Shown: piece after piece, positions 1 to 11,603 of the stretch
Layout of the letters: each line of letters opens with the position of its first letter
How positions within the stretch are numbered: position 1 is the first letter of the stretch
Assembly (NCBI GenBank): GCA_051453625.1
Contig: JBOZIK010000001.1
Span: forward strand, 296,329,078-296,393,077
Direction of reading: 5' to 3'
Length of the DNA stretch: 64,000 nucleotides
Source: Welwitschia mirabilis
Lineage: Eukaryota > Gnetophyta > Gnetopsida > Welwitschiales
Notes under the pieces: model-generated
Seen by the model: only the letters and a program-made list of their open reading frames with translations
The model's database searches: none
Told to the model about the DNA's origin: nothing
Translations under genes and position numbers: made by a program

Positions 1-130
1 GAGTTTCCACAGCTACCATATTACACTACCAAAGGCTTCTCTCAAAAATATTTGCCTTAGTGTACTTGTGGTAGGACATCATGCTAATCATGTTTTTAAA
101 ATATCTTAAATAAAACATCATGGTCTTATT
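1..130 (-). repeat. Conserved non-coding block of the Athila-like families
   Basis: This block contains a 'tttccacagctaccatat'-like stretch followed by 'ttgcc...tgtacttgtggtagga'. Close relatives occur at about 18061-18165, 26580-26680, 40510-40585 and 41790-41890, each between the integrase-tail remnant and the 3' LTR of its element. It is therefore a diagnostic part of the 3' untranslated region of these elements. No coding capacity is evident. Confidence 0.75.
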
Positions 131-449
131 TCACATACCCTTTTTTTTAAATAAATATTCCACATGACCAAACACTCCAAACGACTAAGGTGAAGTTAAA
201 AGATGAAGACAGAAAATAACACTCTTAAACAATCTAATACTTTTTCACCATTAAGAAAAATGTAAAAAATAAAGCATCTTCCTTCGAACCAAAGTTCATA
301 GACGTGTGAATGTCTTAAGATTGGGTGAATCCAATCTTACTACTCTAAAATGCCTAAGTCAAAGACTAGTTATGAAAATAAATACATAAGTCATGTTTAA
401 AAGATGATCAAGTAATGTCATAATGACCTCCAAAGGAAAAAGTTAAGAG

Positions 450-585
450 AAAATTCAGATGGTTGCTCAAATAAGTTCAGTGTTTGCCCATTAACTTTCT
501 AAAATTCTTAAGTGATTAACTCAGAAATCTTAATAGATCCATCAAAATGTATTTTCCCTAAATACTAGAAAATCAAAATTAATCA
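450..585 (-). pseudogene. Integrase C-terminal tail remnant (E1)
   Basis: Minus-strand translation gives GKIHFDGSIKIS followed by KVNGQTLNLFEQPSEF. The KVNGQ-x-L motif closes the integrase C-terminal region of Athila/Tat-type elements. Nothing upstream in the element matches the integrase zinc finger or catalytic core, so the tail is a fossil left by an ancient internal deletion shared with E2, E3 and E5. One stop lies between the two blocks. The motif is short, but its repeated occurrence at the same relative place in four elements makes the call firm. Confidence 0.65.
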
Positions 586-594
586 AAACTAAGT

Positions 595-742
595 GTCATC
601 TTACTCATCGTCCAGACGACAGAGAGGACAACAAAGATAGGAAATAAAAATAGAAAACAAAAAAATGGCAAAAAACTAAAGGTAGAAATGGAAAATAAAG
701 ACTGTCGTCCTCACTGTCATGGGGACAACAAAAGGGATGACA
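595..742. repeat. Two copies of the dispersed GTCGTCC/GGACGAC palindromic motif
   Basis: At about 595-632 and 703-742 the sequence forms nested inverted repeats: an inner stem around CGTC-cagA-CGAC or TGTCAT-GGGGACA, and outer arms of the GTCGTCC / GGGATGAC kind. The same architecture recurs in the LTRs, leader and 3' regions of the other Athila-like copies in this window. See the finding on the dispersed palindrome. Confidence 0.6.
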
Positions 743-1194
743 CACACAGAAAATCAAAACACAAAGCTCAAAACAAAATCAAAGATTAGAATTATAAAAA
801 TTAGAAGGAGAACATTCAAACAACACATTTTATTCAAAGACTAAAAATCTACTGAACACTTTTATTGAAAAGAAGAAGGAAAAGGATGTGTTTTGATGGT
901 CTACTATTTTTGCATGTTTTCATAGAAGTAAGGTCCAAAACAGAAGTTTACTAATTGATAAAACATAAAAGGTGTACAACTATTTTCAGGTAAAATAAAT
1001 TAGATGAAGAGAGAGGTTATTGATAAAACTTTATGATGCCACGTGAAAGCAAAAATTTTGGAAGTCAAAGGAGAGAGTGATGGTAACTCTAGTAAAGGAT
1101 TTTCATTGATTGCAAAAGTTTTATTTTGATCATTATAAAGAAAATTATATTCAAGTCCACTAGAAAGGTTTTTAAGATTTAAATTCAAATTATG

Positions 1195-1905
1195 ATTTTA
1201 AATTTCTGGCTCATGTAGGGGATAATCTCTCTCAAGGCGTGATTTATCATCTAATAGTTGGACTTCCTTGTAATCTAAATGTTTCATTTCTTCTTTGTTC
1301 TCAATCTCAAGTGGGTCATCATAAAGTATAGACTCATGCAATGTTGACTCTCTTTCTTTAAGGGAATGATGTTGTAAGAATAAAGTTGGTTCGATATTAC
1401 TTTCAATGTTCATTTCATCACTAGCTAGGTATTTTTCTGTTATATCAAAGACTCTAATTATAAATGTTCTATTTCCAAAGTGACATTTCATTATTCCACT
1501 TCTTGTGTTAATAATGTAATGAGCTGTTGCATAAAAGGCTCATCCTAGAAGTAATGGGTATCCTCTATTATGTCTAACTTTTATGACAATCACATCTATT
1601 GGATAGCAAGCCTCTTAAATTTGGATCACTAAATCTTTGATAACTCCTAAGGTTTTTTTAACTAAAGTGTCTGCTAGTTCTAAGATAATCTGAGTAGAAT
1701 CTATTCTACCCTCTAAACCAAGTCTTTTGCAAATGTGTAGTGGCATTATGTTAATACTTATTCTAATGTTAATCGAGGCTTTTCTAGTATTTTTGTTTTC
1801 TTCTAGTGTGACATTTACTGTTGTTGCTCCTAGATCTTTAAATTTTGGTAATTTTTATAATACTAAATTTGAGAGGGATAGAGCTAAAAAGACTCTACTA
1901 GGAAT
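1195..1905 (-). pseudogene. Aspartic protease remnant of E1
   Basis: The retropepsin-like protease would cleave the Gag-Pol precursor inside the virus-like particle. On the minus strand I read NIMPLHICKRLGL, then IILELADTLVKKTLGVIKDL, PIDVIVIKVRHNRGYPLLLG, and finally an open stretch 1491-1198 containing KCHFGNRTFIIRVFDITEKY. This is the order expected for Athila/Tat proteases, from just after the active-site loop to the C-terminal strand. The catalytic Asp appears as Asn and the following Gly as Arg, both explicable by C-to-T decay. Two in-frame stops interrupt the middle. The last 97 codons are open but acidic and repeat-like after position 1400. Confidence 0.75.
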
Positions 1906-2029
1906 GAATCATTTTTGTTTTCTTCTTATTAAGTCCTTCCATAGTTTTGAGTACCCTAGATTTTGTTGTAATAATTTCCAAAAGGGTAAGTTTATGCTCA
2001 CATTTTTCATCAAGGCTTTAAGATGTCAT

Positions 2030-2751
2030 TGAAAGTTGAATTGCTATTAAGCCTATCAAGCTAAGGGGTGATTGGTTGTCTTTGAGAAGGATTTTTCTTT
2101 TTCTTTTTACCAAGAAAAGGGAAGCTATAATCTTCTAATATTTCAATGTCTTCCTCTGATTCTTCATCATTTTAAAGTCATTTTGGGATGTGAAGGTTCA
2201 TATAGAGGAGGGTTTATTTCTTATTCACTACATGTTATAACCTTACAATATTTTATAATTTTATTAGGGTTTGATAAAGGTTGTATAGCCAAAGATCCTT
2301 GTGGTCCTTGATTTGTCAACATAGTTTGTTCAAAGAAATTCACTAAATTTTCAATGTTAATTGTTTTTCTAAGGTAGCATGTATCTTTTCTTGTGATCTT
2401 CTTAATTCATCCATAATGTTTATGAGTTGATCATTAGAATGTTGAAGGTTTAATAAACTTGGAAGAAAGTTTAAGTTTTCAAATTAGTTTCTAAAAGGTT
2501 GAGAATTATTTTGAGTATTCAATCTAGGTTGTGCTTGATTTTGATGTCAGAAGTTTGAATATGTTTGATTGAAAGCATAAATTTCTTCACGTATTCTTTT
2601 TTTATATGTTATTAATAGAGGATAGTTTTTAGTGATGTGATAATTATCCTCACATAAGTCACAAGTTGGCACAACATTTCTCTCAGTTGCGGATTTGACA
2701 TCTAAAATCATTTCTGTATATTTCTCCAGGGTTGTTGTAAAATTTTGAATT
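2030..2751 (-). pseudogene. Gag C-terminal half with zinc knuckle (E1)
   Basis: Gag is the capsid/nucleocapsid precursor that packages element RNA. The minus strand shows a CCHC-like knuckle at about 2641-2670 (CDLCEDNYH..., last Cys replaced), a Gln/Asn-rich linker with NQAQPRLNTQNN, a helical stretch INIMDELRRSQEKIHATLEK, and an acidic tail followed by a Lys run (FPFLGKKKKKNPSQRQP). This succession is typical of Athila-type gag running into protease. Stops and shifts break it. The sequence is cut at 2752 by the N gap, which must hold the capsid-like part. Confidence 0.7.
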
Positions 2752-3611
2752 NNNNNNNNNNNNNNNNNNNNNNNNNNNNNNNNNNNNNNNNNNNNNNNNN
2801 NNNNNNNNNNNNNNNNNNNNNNNNNNNNNNNNNNNNNNNNNNNNNNNNNNNNNNNNNNNNNNNNNNNNNNNNNNNNNNNNNNNNNNNNNNNNNNNNNNNN
2901 NNNNNNNNNNNNNNNNNNNNNNNNNNNNNNNNNNNNNNNNNNNNNNNNNNNNNNNNNNNNNNNNNNNNNNNNNNNNNNNNNNNNNNNNNNNNNNNNNNNN
3001 NNNNNNNNNNNNNNNNNNNNNNNNNNNNNNNNNNNNNNNNNNNNNNNNNNNNNNNNNNNNNNNNNNNNNNNNNNNNNNNNNNNNNNNNNNNNNNNNNNNN
3101 NNNNNNNNNNNNNNNNNNNNNNNNNNNNNNNNNNNNNNNNNNNNNNNNNNNNNNNNNNNNNNNNNNNNNNNNNNNNNNNNNNNNNNNNNNNNNNNNNNNN
3201 NNNNNNNNNNNNNNNNNNNNNNNNNNNNNNNNNNNNNNNNNNNNNNNNNNNNNNNNNNNNNNNNNNNNNNNNNNNNNNNNNNNNNNNNNNNNNNNNNNNN
3301 NNNNNNNNNNNNNNNNNNNNNNNNNNNNNNNNNNNNNNNNNNNNNNNNNNNNNNNNNNNNNNNNNNNNNNNNNNNNNNNNNNNNNNNNNNNNNNNNNNNN
3401 NNNNNNNNNNNNNNNNNNNNNNNNNNNNNNNNNNNNNNNNNNNNNNNNNNNNNNNNNNNNNNNNNNNNNNNNNNNNNNNNNNNNNNNNNNNNNNNNNNNN
3501 NNNNNNNNNNNNNNNNNNNNNNNNNNNNNNNNNNNNNNNNNNNNNNNNNNNNNNNNNNNNNNNNNNNNNNNNNNNNNNNNNNNNNNNNNNNNNNNNNNNN
3601 NNNNNNNNNNN
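2752..3611. other. Assembly gap (860 N)
   Basis: Unsequenced bases inside the E1 gag gene. The long open frame that can be drawn through it is an artefact of N codons. Confidence 1.
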
Positions 3612-4035
3612 TTTCCTGAGGTGAGGATTAATTGTTCTCTATCTGCAATGTGTTAAGGGGGATTCTCATAATCTTCTCCACTAAAAATTGGGTAGGAATT
3701 TAAGTTTTTAATATCAATGTCATATCTTTGGGATAGATTTAAAAAGTTTGAATCACTCATTTCTTGTTGGCTAGTAATTCCTTCAGAGTAAGGTTTGCAT
3801 TAGGATTAGGGGTAGAAGATCCTACAACTTATTTTTGCTTTTGGATGACACTCGACATTGCAAATTGATTTTCTCCTTCTATAGGGTTTTATTTAAGGAA
3901 ATCTAATTCATAAAAAATAAATTCACAAGGAGGATTGTGTGCACCTAGAAATTTCTTTTTTGACTCAATGTCGATGTCTACCAGTTCTTCTCTATCAGTA
4001 GCTTTTTCCCCCGATATCTCTTTTCTATGTTAACC
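3612..4035 (-). pseudogene. Gag N-terminal part (E1)
   Basis: On the minus strand a near-continuous reading gives AHNPPCEFIFYELDFLK, then NPIEGENQFAMSSVIQKQK, VGSSTPNPNANLTLKELLAN and MTLILKT. One or two stops interrupt it. This is placed between the leader and the capsid region of gag, as expected for the N-terminus, and it ends at the N gap. I have no independent domain hit. The call rests on position, on the minus-strand reading continuing toward the gag C-terminal half beyond the gap, and on low stop density. Confidence 0.5.
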
Positions 4036-4410
4036 ATGTCACAACATCTTGTAAATAAAAAATAATAGAAAATAAGTAAAAAATAATACTATCATCTTGT
4101 CTATCATGGGGATGACAGAAGGGACGACTAACAGAGAAAGTAAAAAACAAAAACAGAGAAAAAAGCTGAAAAATAAAAAGAAATATTTTTTTAATTCATG
4201 TGGTCATTCAGATAACTAAGGAGATAATAGAGACTAATTTATTGATGACAAAAGGGATGAAAGCTATTTTCCTTAAAAAAAACTAAAACAAAAAAAAAAA
4301 AATAAAAACTTACTATTCCTAATAAAATACAACGTCGCTATGGATAAATCACTAAACAGAAATCCAATATACTCACCCAAATAACGAGAATCCTCATACT
4401 CCTTAGTAGC
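4036..4410 (-). other. E1 leader (between primer site and gag)
   Basis: A-rich non-coding leader. It contains one dispersed palindrome copy at about 4090-4129 (atcatcttg...ggggatgacagaagggacgac) and a half copy near 4245-4260. A-rich runs such as 4276-4310 resemble the unit that has expanded into a minisatellite in E3 (29395-30290). Confidence 0.5.
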
Positions 4411-4430
4411 CTTCCCTAACAACAATGCCA
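4411..4430 (-). promoter_or_regulatory. Primer binding site of E1 (tRNA-Asp type)
   Basis: Minus strand TGGCATTGTTGTTAGGGA matches the Athila-type site complementary to the tRNA-Asp 3' end except at a few positions, mostly C-to-T or G-to-A. It lies 8 bp inside the LTR edge, the correct place for minus-strand cDNA priming. Confidence 0.65.
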
Positions 4431-4438
4431 ATTTTTTA

Positions 4439-5486
4439 TGATGTGTATTTGTGCAAGCATTTGTACATTAAAAGGATTTTGTTATTTCATAAATAAAATA
4501 GATTTCTTACATAATACAACACACTAGTATGAGTGGGAGTTAACCTTAATGTCGTATTCTCGTTAAAGGCTATGAGATGAGACTTGGATTACTTTTCACA
4601 AGTAAATAGGAACTAGAAATAAAGTACAATGAAGAAAATAAAATATGCAATGTAAATGGGAATGCAGCCTAACATAGATGTAAAATGATACTAAACTACT
4701 TTCTTCAGCCTTAACAAAAGCTACCCTTAATGATCTATATCACTTAATAAATTGTCACCAGACCAAGAGCAATATAAATCATAAGGTTTATTAGACAAAC
4801 TAATATGCAATAAAGGAAATAGATTTTATATTAAGAAAAGGTAACAACATGTGGATTACAAAATAGTTGGACTTCAATGGAGGATGCACAGCCCTCCACC
4901 AACGGAACATCTTTACAATACTTGAGATGGATCTTCCATCCTTCAATCTCCTATCATAAGAATTGGTGCAATAAAGATAGAGAGGAGAGTTAAAGGAAGA
5001 CTTATTTATAACAAAACATAGTAGAAAATGACAGAAGAAGGCATTCAAAAAGCATGTTCTTTTACAAATAACAAATGGAAAAAAATGGTTAAGGGTCAGC
5101 TGTTAGAGTCTGTTACATGTTAGTATCATCCTGACTATCATCCAGATGGGGGATAATAGCTCATTACAAAGAGTGACTCAGTAGATAACTCAACGGTCCA
5201 CATCAACATTAAGTGTTGTCGTCATCTTGCCTATCATCGGGATGACAGAGGGAACGATGGTCTTCTTTAATCATTTTGATAAAGAAAATCTAGCATTTCT
5301 GTTAGTAATCTTCCTTCAAATCTCTATGCATCAGAATGTGCCTTAAATGCATTAAATTTGAGTAATAATTTCTGAGATCTTTTATTAATTATTCAAAATA
5401 CTCAGAATTACACCTAAACCTATGTAAATGTCCTATAAAATAGCTCATAAAACCCCATCAAATAACCACAGATTGGTAGCACAACA
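4439..5486 (-). repeat. 5' LTR of E1 (LTR-B family, about 1.05 kb)
   Basis: In plus coordinates it runs from tgatgtgtatttgtgc to ttggtagcacaaca, the same ends as the E2 LTRs (22583-23865) and the E4 fragment (38610-38899). It contains palindrome copies at about 5124-5159 and 5216-5259. The left edge carries the primer site. The right edge abuts the leader of a Ty1/copia element, showing that E1 inserted there. Confidence 0.75.
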
Positions 5487-6655
5487 ATGAGTAAGCTCTA
5501 AAGTTTGTGAAAGAGAGAAGAATAAAATTAGTTTTTAAAATGTTGTTTTTATTTCACTCTATCTTTTCTTTACTTGTTATATGTTTACAATAGTTAATAG
5601 AGCTGAAGATAGGATTCTCAGTCTCTTAAGGAGCTTATATGCTTCCTTGCATTGCCTTACTTTACATTATTATCTTAGTTAGGGTTTTACTTAGATCTAG
5701 GATTTTTCTTAGATTTATCTCTTTAATTTTGTAGCTTTTGTGTAATTTTTGCATGGAATTTTAGTTTTGTGTCTTTTTTGTATTTTTATTTAGATTTAAT
5801 ATTGTAGGTTTCTCTACATGTCAATGCAAGATAACAAAAACACTGTGAAAAGTAGAAGAAGCAAGTGTTACTTATAAAATACTTAGTTTTTGCCTTTTTC
5901 TTGATTTATTGTGTTTTTTTTTCTGCATGTAGGATTTTGTAGATTTAAATATTACTTTACTAATAATGCCATCTTACATAGAAGCCACTATTTGCCAGTC
6001 TTTGTTTATAGGATGCATTAATGAAAGCCTTTCTACATCTTCAAGCGCATTTTCACTTACATTTAGATTTGTAAGTGCATTTATAGGATTCTAAGTAAGG
6101 TCAAGGAGGCTTGCTCTCTTGAAAGTAAATAATAACCTATTTTCTTAACTTGCTTCATTCCATTGTCTATGGGATGAGATCCATTTGCTTTCTAGATAGA
6201 AAAAGCTACAACATTTTTATATTCTTTTATCATAGGCATATGAATTAATGTGCTTGAATTTGTAAAAGAAAGGGTTTTCTTGATTTGTATTTTTACCATT
6301 AAAGATAAATAATAGGGATCAGTTTCCACTCCATTTTATATTTATTTATTGTTCTCTACTTCTTGTTCATTGATGGCTTCTCTTTCAACAATACTTAGTG
6401 AAGAAAACCATGGACTTCTGCACTAAAACCAACCCTAATATGATATTTCTGGGGTGTCTAAATGTAAATAAAGTAAAAATAAGGGGTAAAAAATCAAAGT
6501 AAAGGAAAAAAAAGCATTTGCAAAATCATCATCACTCCACTTTTGTGTTTATCTTGCTACCAAAAATAGTAGAGTGAAGTAAAGAAAAGCATTTGTAGAA
6601 TCGTCGATGCTTCACTTTTCATGTGTGATTTCTCTAATACAAAAATAAATATAAT

Positions 6656-7037
6656 AAGGATTCATCTCATCTTTTTCAAGTTATTCTTATAATTTTGACT
6701 ATGTAAAGCTTCAGTCTCATCCTTGTTACTAACTTGGTTAAGCAATGATACACATAGAGGATAAGATAGTTCTTCAAAACCTTCTTACAATTTGCAAAGA
6801 GCTAGTCCTCATTGACATCAAGCTAGTCTAGAATTCATCAAATCTAATGAGGATTCATCTCATCTTGTTCAAGTTATTTGTAGAATTTTGACTATATAAA
6901 GCTTCAGTCTCATCCTTGTTACTAACTTAGTTAAGGAATGATACACAGAGAAGATAAGATAATTCTTCAAAACCTTCTTACAATTCTCAAAGAGCTAGTT
7001 CTCATCGACATCAAGCAAGTCTATAATTCATCAAGAT
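6656..7037. repeat. 193-bp tandem duplication with TATA-like boxes
   Basis: Two units, 6656-6848 and 6849-7037, share ggattcatctcatc...aagcttcagtctcatccttg...ccttcttacaatt...catcaag. The second unit contains tatataaag (about 6892), the first tatgtaaag at the matching place, so a promoter-like box may have been duplicated. The text resembles an LTR or leader of a copia element, but I cannot place its edges. Confidence 0.8.
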
Positions 7038-7039
7038 TA

Positions 7040-9600
7040 GAAATCCTAAATTGAGAAAAACTCATAGATTAGAGCTTTTCACTTGTAATATTTTTCCACT
7101 GTGAGCTAGCATTAATAGATTATAATTAATCTAAGTGCAACGAACATGCGCAAAGTCTGATCACTATGTATATTATGTCCTTAATACTCTATCAATATCC
7201 CTAATAGACTTTTATCAATGCTTATGAACACTTTGAATAAATAGTCCAATGACTAAGATGACCATGCAACTACCACCCTTATCTTTTCTTTAGGTTGAAT
7301 AATATAATTTAAATCTTATTGTTCAGTTTGGTTTAAGATGTGAAATCATAGTATTAATTCTACTTAAATCAATTATAATAACTCCTTTTTTTTGGATGCA
7401 TCAATGAAGGTTAGTGAGATAGCCAAAATTTTAAAACTAAAGTTAAATTGTAAGGTCTGAATTTGATTTAGTAGTATTGAACGAGGTGAAAACTACAATG
7501 CTTAATTCTTTGAGAAATGATTTTTATTGTAAGAAATTCTTTTACATTTTAACTATCCTATTTCATGTATGCATAGCTAACTTAGAGCTTTAGTTTTTGA
7601 AATTTTTGGTCATAGGACACATGTGTAACTTTAGTGCTTTTATACCATCTTTTTTGTTTAGTTGCACACATGTACTTTTAGTGCCTTTTTTAATTTTTTT
7701 AATTTTTGAGCATTTTTAAGATATTGTAAGCCATTTTTATTACATCAAGTTAAGTGTAGATGTGGAGAAATATTTACTTGACTTATTTTTTTTTCACTCA
7801 AATCATATTTCACTTGTTATTAGAATAGATCATGTTAAGTTTGAGATATTAAGTTAGAACTACTTAACTTGTCTAATACCAAAATCAAGTCATTTTCTAC
7901 TTTTTAGTCTTTGGTTTTTATTTACATTTAACACCTCATTATAATTTCAAGCCTACTCCTTAAACACATAAGATTATTTACTGGTAGTAAGTCCTAGCTA
8001 GTGATGGACATGAGGAGTCTTACATTGACATTGATCTATATTAGACTAATCACCTCTAATCTCATTATCTAAACTTTAATAACTATGTAGCTCTAGTGGA
8101 GAGGAATGTATATTTTAATAAGAAACATCTCAACCATTCTAAGCTCTTTATTCCTGTGCATGCCCTAAAGTGAAGGCACAATAATAGGTTCACCTAAATT
8201 TCATTACCATGTCGACAAGGAGACATAATTTTAATCAACTAAACCCACTTTCTCTTAAGGGGATTATATTACTAAATAGATTCAAATTGACTAATGAATT
8301 AAATGCCCCACTAAGATGATTTGTACTTTGTTTCTTTATTTTTTAAGAGATCCTTGAAATGGACATGATTACTCCTTGGATTGGGAGCATGATCAAAAAT
8401 TAACAAATATATTTACTTAATTGTCTAATTATTTAGGCCCCTTGTATTAAACTTTATCATGTTCACATAAGGATTTTAAACAAACTTACCTTATTTTTAC
8501 TTTATGTGTGTGATCATTGTATATGTTTTTATGGAGTTATATTTATTAGATATGTTATATTTTAGGGAGTTCATAGATCATTTAAACTATGGATGTCAAA
8601 AAGTTTTCTTTTAAACTAAATATACCTCTCTGTTGTGATTTTTTCATCCGTTCTTAACACCTTTTCTTGTTATTTTAATTTGGATAGATCATTTGAATTA
8701 TGAATATGAGCAAATCCCTTTCAAATTAACTATATCTTTTTAGTATTCTTCTTATTACTATCTCATTTAGACTTTTTTCCTTTAAAGAATAGATCCATTA
8801 TTTAGTTGTGGACATGAGCAAGTTCTTCCTAAAAATAGACTATACCTTATAACATATCATATATTATTCCTAATCTATTAGTAATGACAAATTTGAAGGA
8901 AAAGTTTTAGCATTTGTCAGACTGATTCACGCTAGTATTGATAGCTATAATTATGATTAAAATACAAGTTTCTCTTCAAAATAATTAGACTTAGAAAGAT
9001 TAACATGAATATTTCATGTTTAATATGCATATATATGGTTTTGACACTAATTTCTTTAAGAAAGTGCTTGTTCTTCTTCAATTTTTAGATGAAGAAGATG
9101 CTTGAAAGTCTATTAATAATAAGCTGATAGAAAATTTGAGAAAATTTATGGCTTCATAGCATAAGAATTTAGTAGGTTGTACTAAACTAGCTATACTAAC
9201 TTCATCACATGATGGGAGACACTCTACTTAATGAATAACTCAAAGCGGATTAATCAAATAACATGTATGAATAACTTGCATTATAAGAAAGGAAAGATAT
9301 GTTAAATAATTACACAAATGACTAATATTGAGGCAAAGATTACTAAAATTAACCTATAGAATCAAGTTTTCATACATTATGTCAAATTAATTATATGTTA
9401 TTTAGAGGATACTCCCTAGAAATAGTAATCAACTTCACCTACTCAATGCCATCAACCTTACTTGAATAAGATAACACATCAAAATAAGGGTATTCTAAAG
9501 AGTAACACATGTTAATGCATGTATTATGAAGAATAAGATCATACCACTAATTATTATTAAATACCTTGGAATAAAATTAAAGATACTCCTAAGGTAAATG
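7040..9600. other. No gene recognised (decayed C1 interior or nested debris)
   Basis: AT-rich sequence with dense stops in all frames. I recognise no domain. By position it should hold the gag and protease of C1, but no zinc knuckle or protease motif can be read on the plus strand. Confidence 0.5.
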
Positions 9601-9639
9601 CAGTTACTAATAATTCTAGATATATGCTCCATTCTACAT

Positions 9640-10150
9640 GATTTTACTCAATTCAAAGCATGTATAATGGGTAAAGAAACATGATAATTCTTTTTTTCTA
9701 GTAAATGACACATTGTTTGAAAGCTTCTACTCATTCATGATGATTTATATGACTCTATGTTAGTCCCTATACTTCAAAAATATTACTACTTCATACCATT
9801 CATATATGACTTAAGTGTATTTTATGGGATCAAGATCTTTTGTTTGAATATTTTAAAGATTTTTAAAGTAAAATTAGGAAAGGAAACCAAAATAAAATTA
9901 AGGTTTTTAATTCTAATAATGATGATGAGTACACAATAATAGAGTTTAAGAAATTTTTTAGTTTAGAAGGCATCCTTTTAAAACATGCCTGACATTCCTT
10001 AAAAAAAAATGACATTACTAAATCATTCAATTAGACCATCATAAATATGACATATTTAGTGATGTATTTTAATGATTTCAAATCCTATTTATGAGATGAA
10101 TCTAATGTTACCATGATGTAACTCAATAATCATTTTAGTTGTGCTTTTAA
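9640..10150 (+). pseudogene. Ty1/copia GAG-pre-integrase end and integrase core (C1)
   Basis: Integrase joins the cDNA to the chromosome. At 9653-9682 the plus strand reads KACIMGKET, the end of the zinc-binding region that precedes copia integrase. At 9757-9939 an open stretch contains YYYFIPFIYDLSVFYGIKIF and ILKIFKVKLGKETKIKLR. This aligns with the core segment starting at the first catalytic Asp, here within FIYDLS. A frameshift then leads to NSNNDDEYTIIEFKKFF, corresponding to the second catalytic Asp neighbourhood (Asp replaced). Several stops make it non-functional. Confidence 0.75.
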
Positions 10151-10181
10151 AAAGGGTATATCTCATGCTAATAAGCATAAT

Positions 10182-10376
10182 ATGACTTATCTTTATATGT
10201 TTGAACATACGTTCTATGTCTATGTTTCTAGAAAACATCATGATAAGCTTAGTGCACATGCTTATGTTGGCATATTTGTGGAATATTTAACTATCCAAAA
10301 AGAATATCATGTGTATGTACCTAAGCATCACAAAATCATTATCTCTTATGACATCATATTCTTTGAAACTTCATAA
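10182..10376 (+). pseudogene. Ty1/copia integrase C-terminal region (C1)
   Basis: An open stretch of 64 codons reads FEHTFYVYVSRKHHDKLSAH, AYVGIFVEYLTIQKEYHVYV and PKHHKIIISYDIIFFETS. This is the conserved segment after the copia integrase core, where a shape of the form C-x-F-x-G-Y-x-x-x-x-K-G-Y-x-V is followed by III-S-x-D-V-x-F. The Gly of the K-G-Y motif is Glu here. It is the longest intact block of C1 and fixes its plus orientation. Downstream to about 10780 lies the variable linker before RT, with stops. Confidence 0.85.
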
Positions 10377-10784
10377 AGTGATTTTGAGCTTGATCATTTC
10401 AAACTACATTCTTCCTCCCATCATGTGCAAAGACTAAATGCTCAATATCCAATAGTTAAGGAGGAAGATGTTTCCACGAGTCTTAATTCATCGGTTTCTT
10501 CTACTCAAAATGGTTTATTCACTCTATAATATAGAGAAATTGAGTACTTTCGTGTGCCTAACACATATGAACATGGTTTTAATATCAACTAATTAGATTA
10601 TCTTAGCAATAATGTTGATCACTCATAAAGATAAAGATGATTTACTTAGTCAGAGTCTACTCTACAAGATGTTCATGATGATAAAAAGATAAAAACTAGA
10701 ACTAAGCAAAGATATTATTCATCTATTGGTGATGATAATAAGCTTTACCTTACTTTTAATGGTGGATTAATCTCTTTCTATTTA

Positions 10785-11000
10785 CTAGGTATAATGCAAC
10801 TAAGAAGAATTCAATGCTCTTATGGAAATTAGTACTTAGGAGTTGGTTGTTCTTGTTAGATTACATCGTGTTACCTAGCAAATGGATTTTTTGTAATAAG
10901 TGTATAATACTTTGAATGACATAAATCTTAACCTATTGTCAAAGGCCTACATTAAAGAAAAGTATTAGACTAGAATGAAGGCTTTGTGTTGATAGCTCAA
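10785..11000 (+). pseudogene. Start of Ty1/copia reverse transcriptase (C1), truncated
   Basis: Across frameshifts the plus strand shows the copia RT entry: a stretch equivalent to '...EE.NAL..N.TWELV', then LPSKWIFCNK (about 10870-10905) corresponding to the K-W-V/I-F-x-x-K motif, and LSKAYIKEK about 30 codons later. The palm domain with the catalytic aspartates is absent because the element ends at an LTR-A copy at 11055. Confidence 0.65.
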
Positions 11001-11054
11001 TGTACTACAATCAATCTAATGAGAACTTAACAAACGATAAAAACCTAGGGGAAG

Positions 11055-11603
11055 TATTAGAGTGTGAATCATGTTCTTACACTATTATTTTCTTTAAATG
11101 GATATTTGATCTTTGTTACCTGTAAATTTTAATAAAATACACACAAGAATGCATTAGTATGTGGGAGTCAACCTATTTGTCATACTCTAAAGAGGAATTG
11201 CAGAAGAAAAACTTAAAAGACTACTGTAAATAAATTCAATTAGCTAATCTAACTTTTAAAATTAAAATGTGATGTAAAATGAAATGTAGAAATAAATGTA
11301 ATGCAACCTAAATGCAGATTCTAACTAATCAACCAACTTATTCTCATCCAAGTTGGCCCTCGTAACCTATATTAAGTTACAGATACTTGTCACTTAACTA
11401 TAATGACATAAGCTATGAGGAACAAATTAACTAATATTTTATTAATTGAAATGCTCCACATTCAGTTACAAAGTCACAGCTCCTTAGTGAAGGAGACATA
11501 ACCCAACACCAAGAAAAACCCTTCTCTACAATAGTTACAAAGTAACAACTTCTCAATGAAGGAGTCACAACTCAATACTAAGAAAAAACCTTCTCTACAA
11601 CTC
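11055..11603 (-). repeat. Partial LTR of the LTR-A family
   Basis: The left edge, tattagagtgtgaatcatg, matches the 5' LTR of E3 (30421), and the body matches 24540-25090, including two tandem units of about 66 bp ('gttacaaagt.acagctccttagtgaaggag...') at about 11465 and 11531. The copy runs into a 100-N gap. No primer site precedes it, so it is a 3' LTR or solo LTR inserted in the copia element. Confidence 0.7.

Larger units (their letters stand above)
1..5486 (-). mobile_element. E1: non-autonomous Athila-like Ty3/gypsy element, left end outside window
   Basis: Read on the minus strand, the order is LTR (4439-5486), tRNA-Asp-type primer site (about 4413-4430), gag (about 4035 down to 2030, with an N gap), aspartic protease (about 1905-1195), and then only the C-terminal tail of integrase (about 450-585). 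No RT, RNase H or integrase core lies between protease and integrase tail, where a complete Athila-type element would need more than 2.5 kb. Positions 1-130 match a non-coding stretch also found at about 18061, 26580, 40510 and 41790, which in E2 lies about 1.9 kb inside the 3' LTR, so the other LTR lies left of the window. Frames are broken by stops and shifts: this is a dead copy of an element that depended on enzymes from relatives. Confidence 0.8.
5487..11054 (+). mobile_element. C1: Ty1/copia element, broken, 5' LTR replaced by E1
   Basis: The first 90 bp after E1 (tctaaagtttgtgaaag...aaaattagttttt...tctttacttgtt) match the interior start at about 63513-63590, which follows a copia-like primer site. 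Integrase and the start of RT are recognisable at 9640-11000, in plus orientation. Between about 5600 and 9600, where gag and protease should be, I see only decayed AT-rich sequence and one tandem duplication; no zinc knuckle is readable. The element stops at 11054 where an LTR-A copy begins. RT centre and RNase H are missing. Confidence 0.6.

Noticed and set aside
1727-2311. Two plus-strand open frames of 101 and 79 codons
   Set aside because: They are antisense shadows of the E1 protease and gag remnants, whose minus-strand motifs are clear.
2745-3656. 303-codon open frame on the plus strand
   Set aside because: Almost all its codons are N from the assembly gap. The real signal here is gag on the minus strand.
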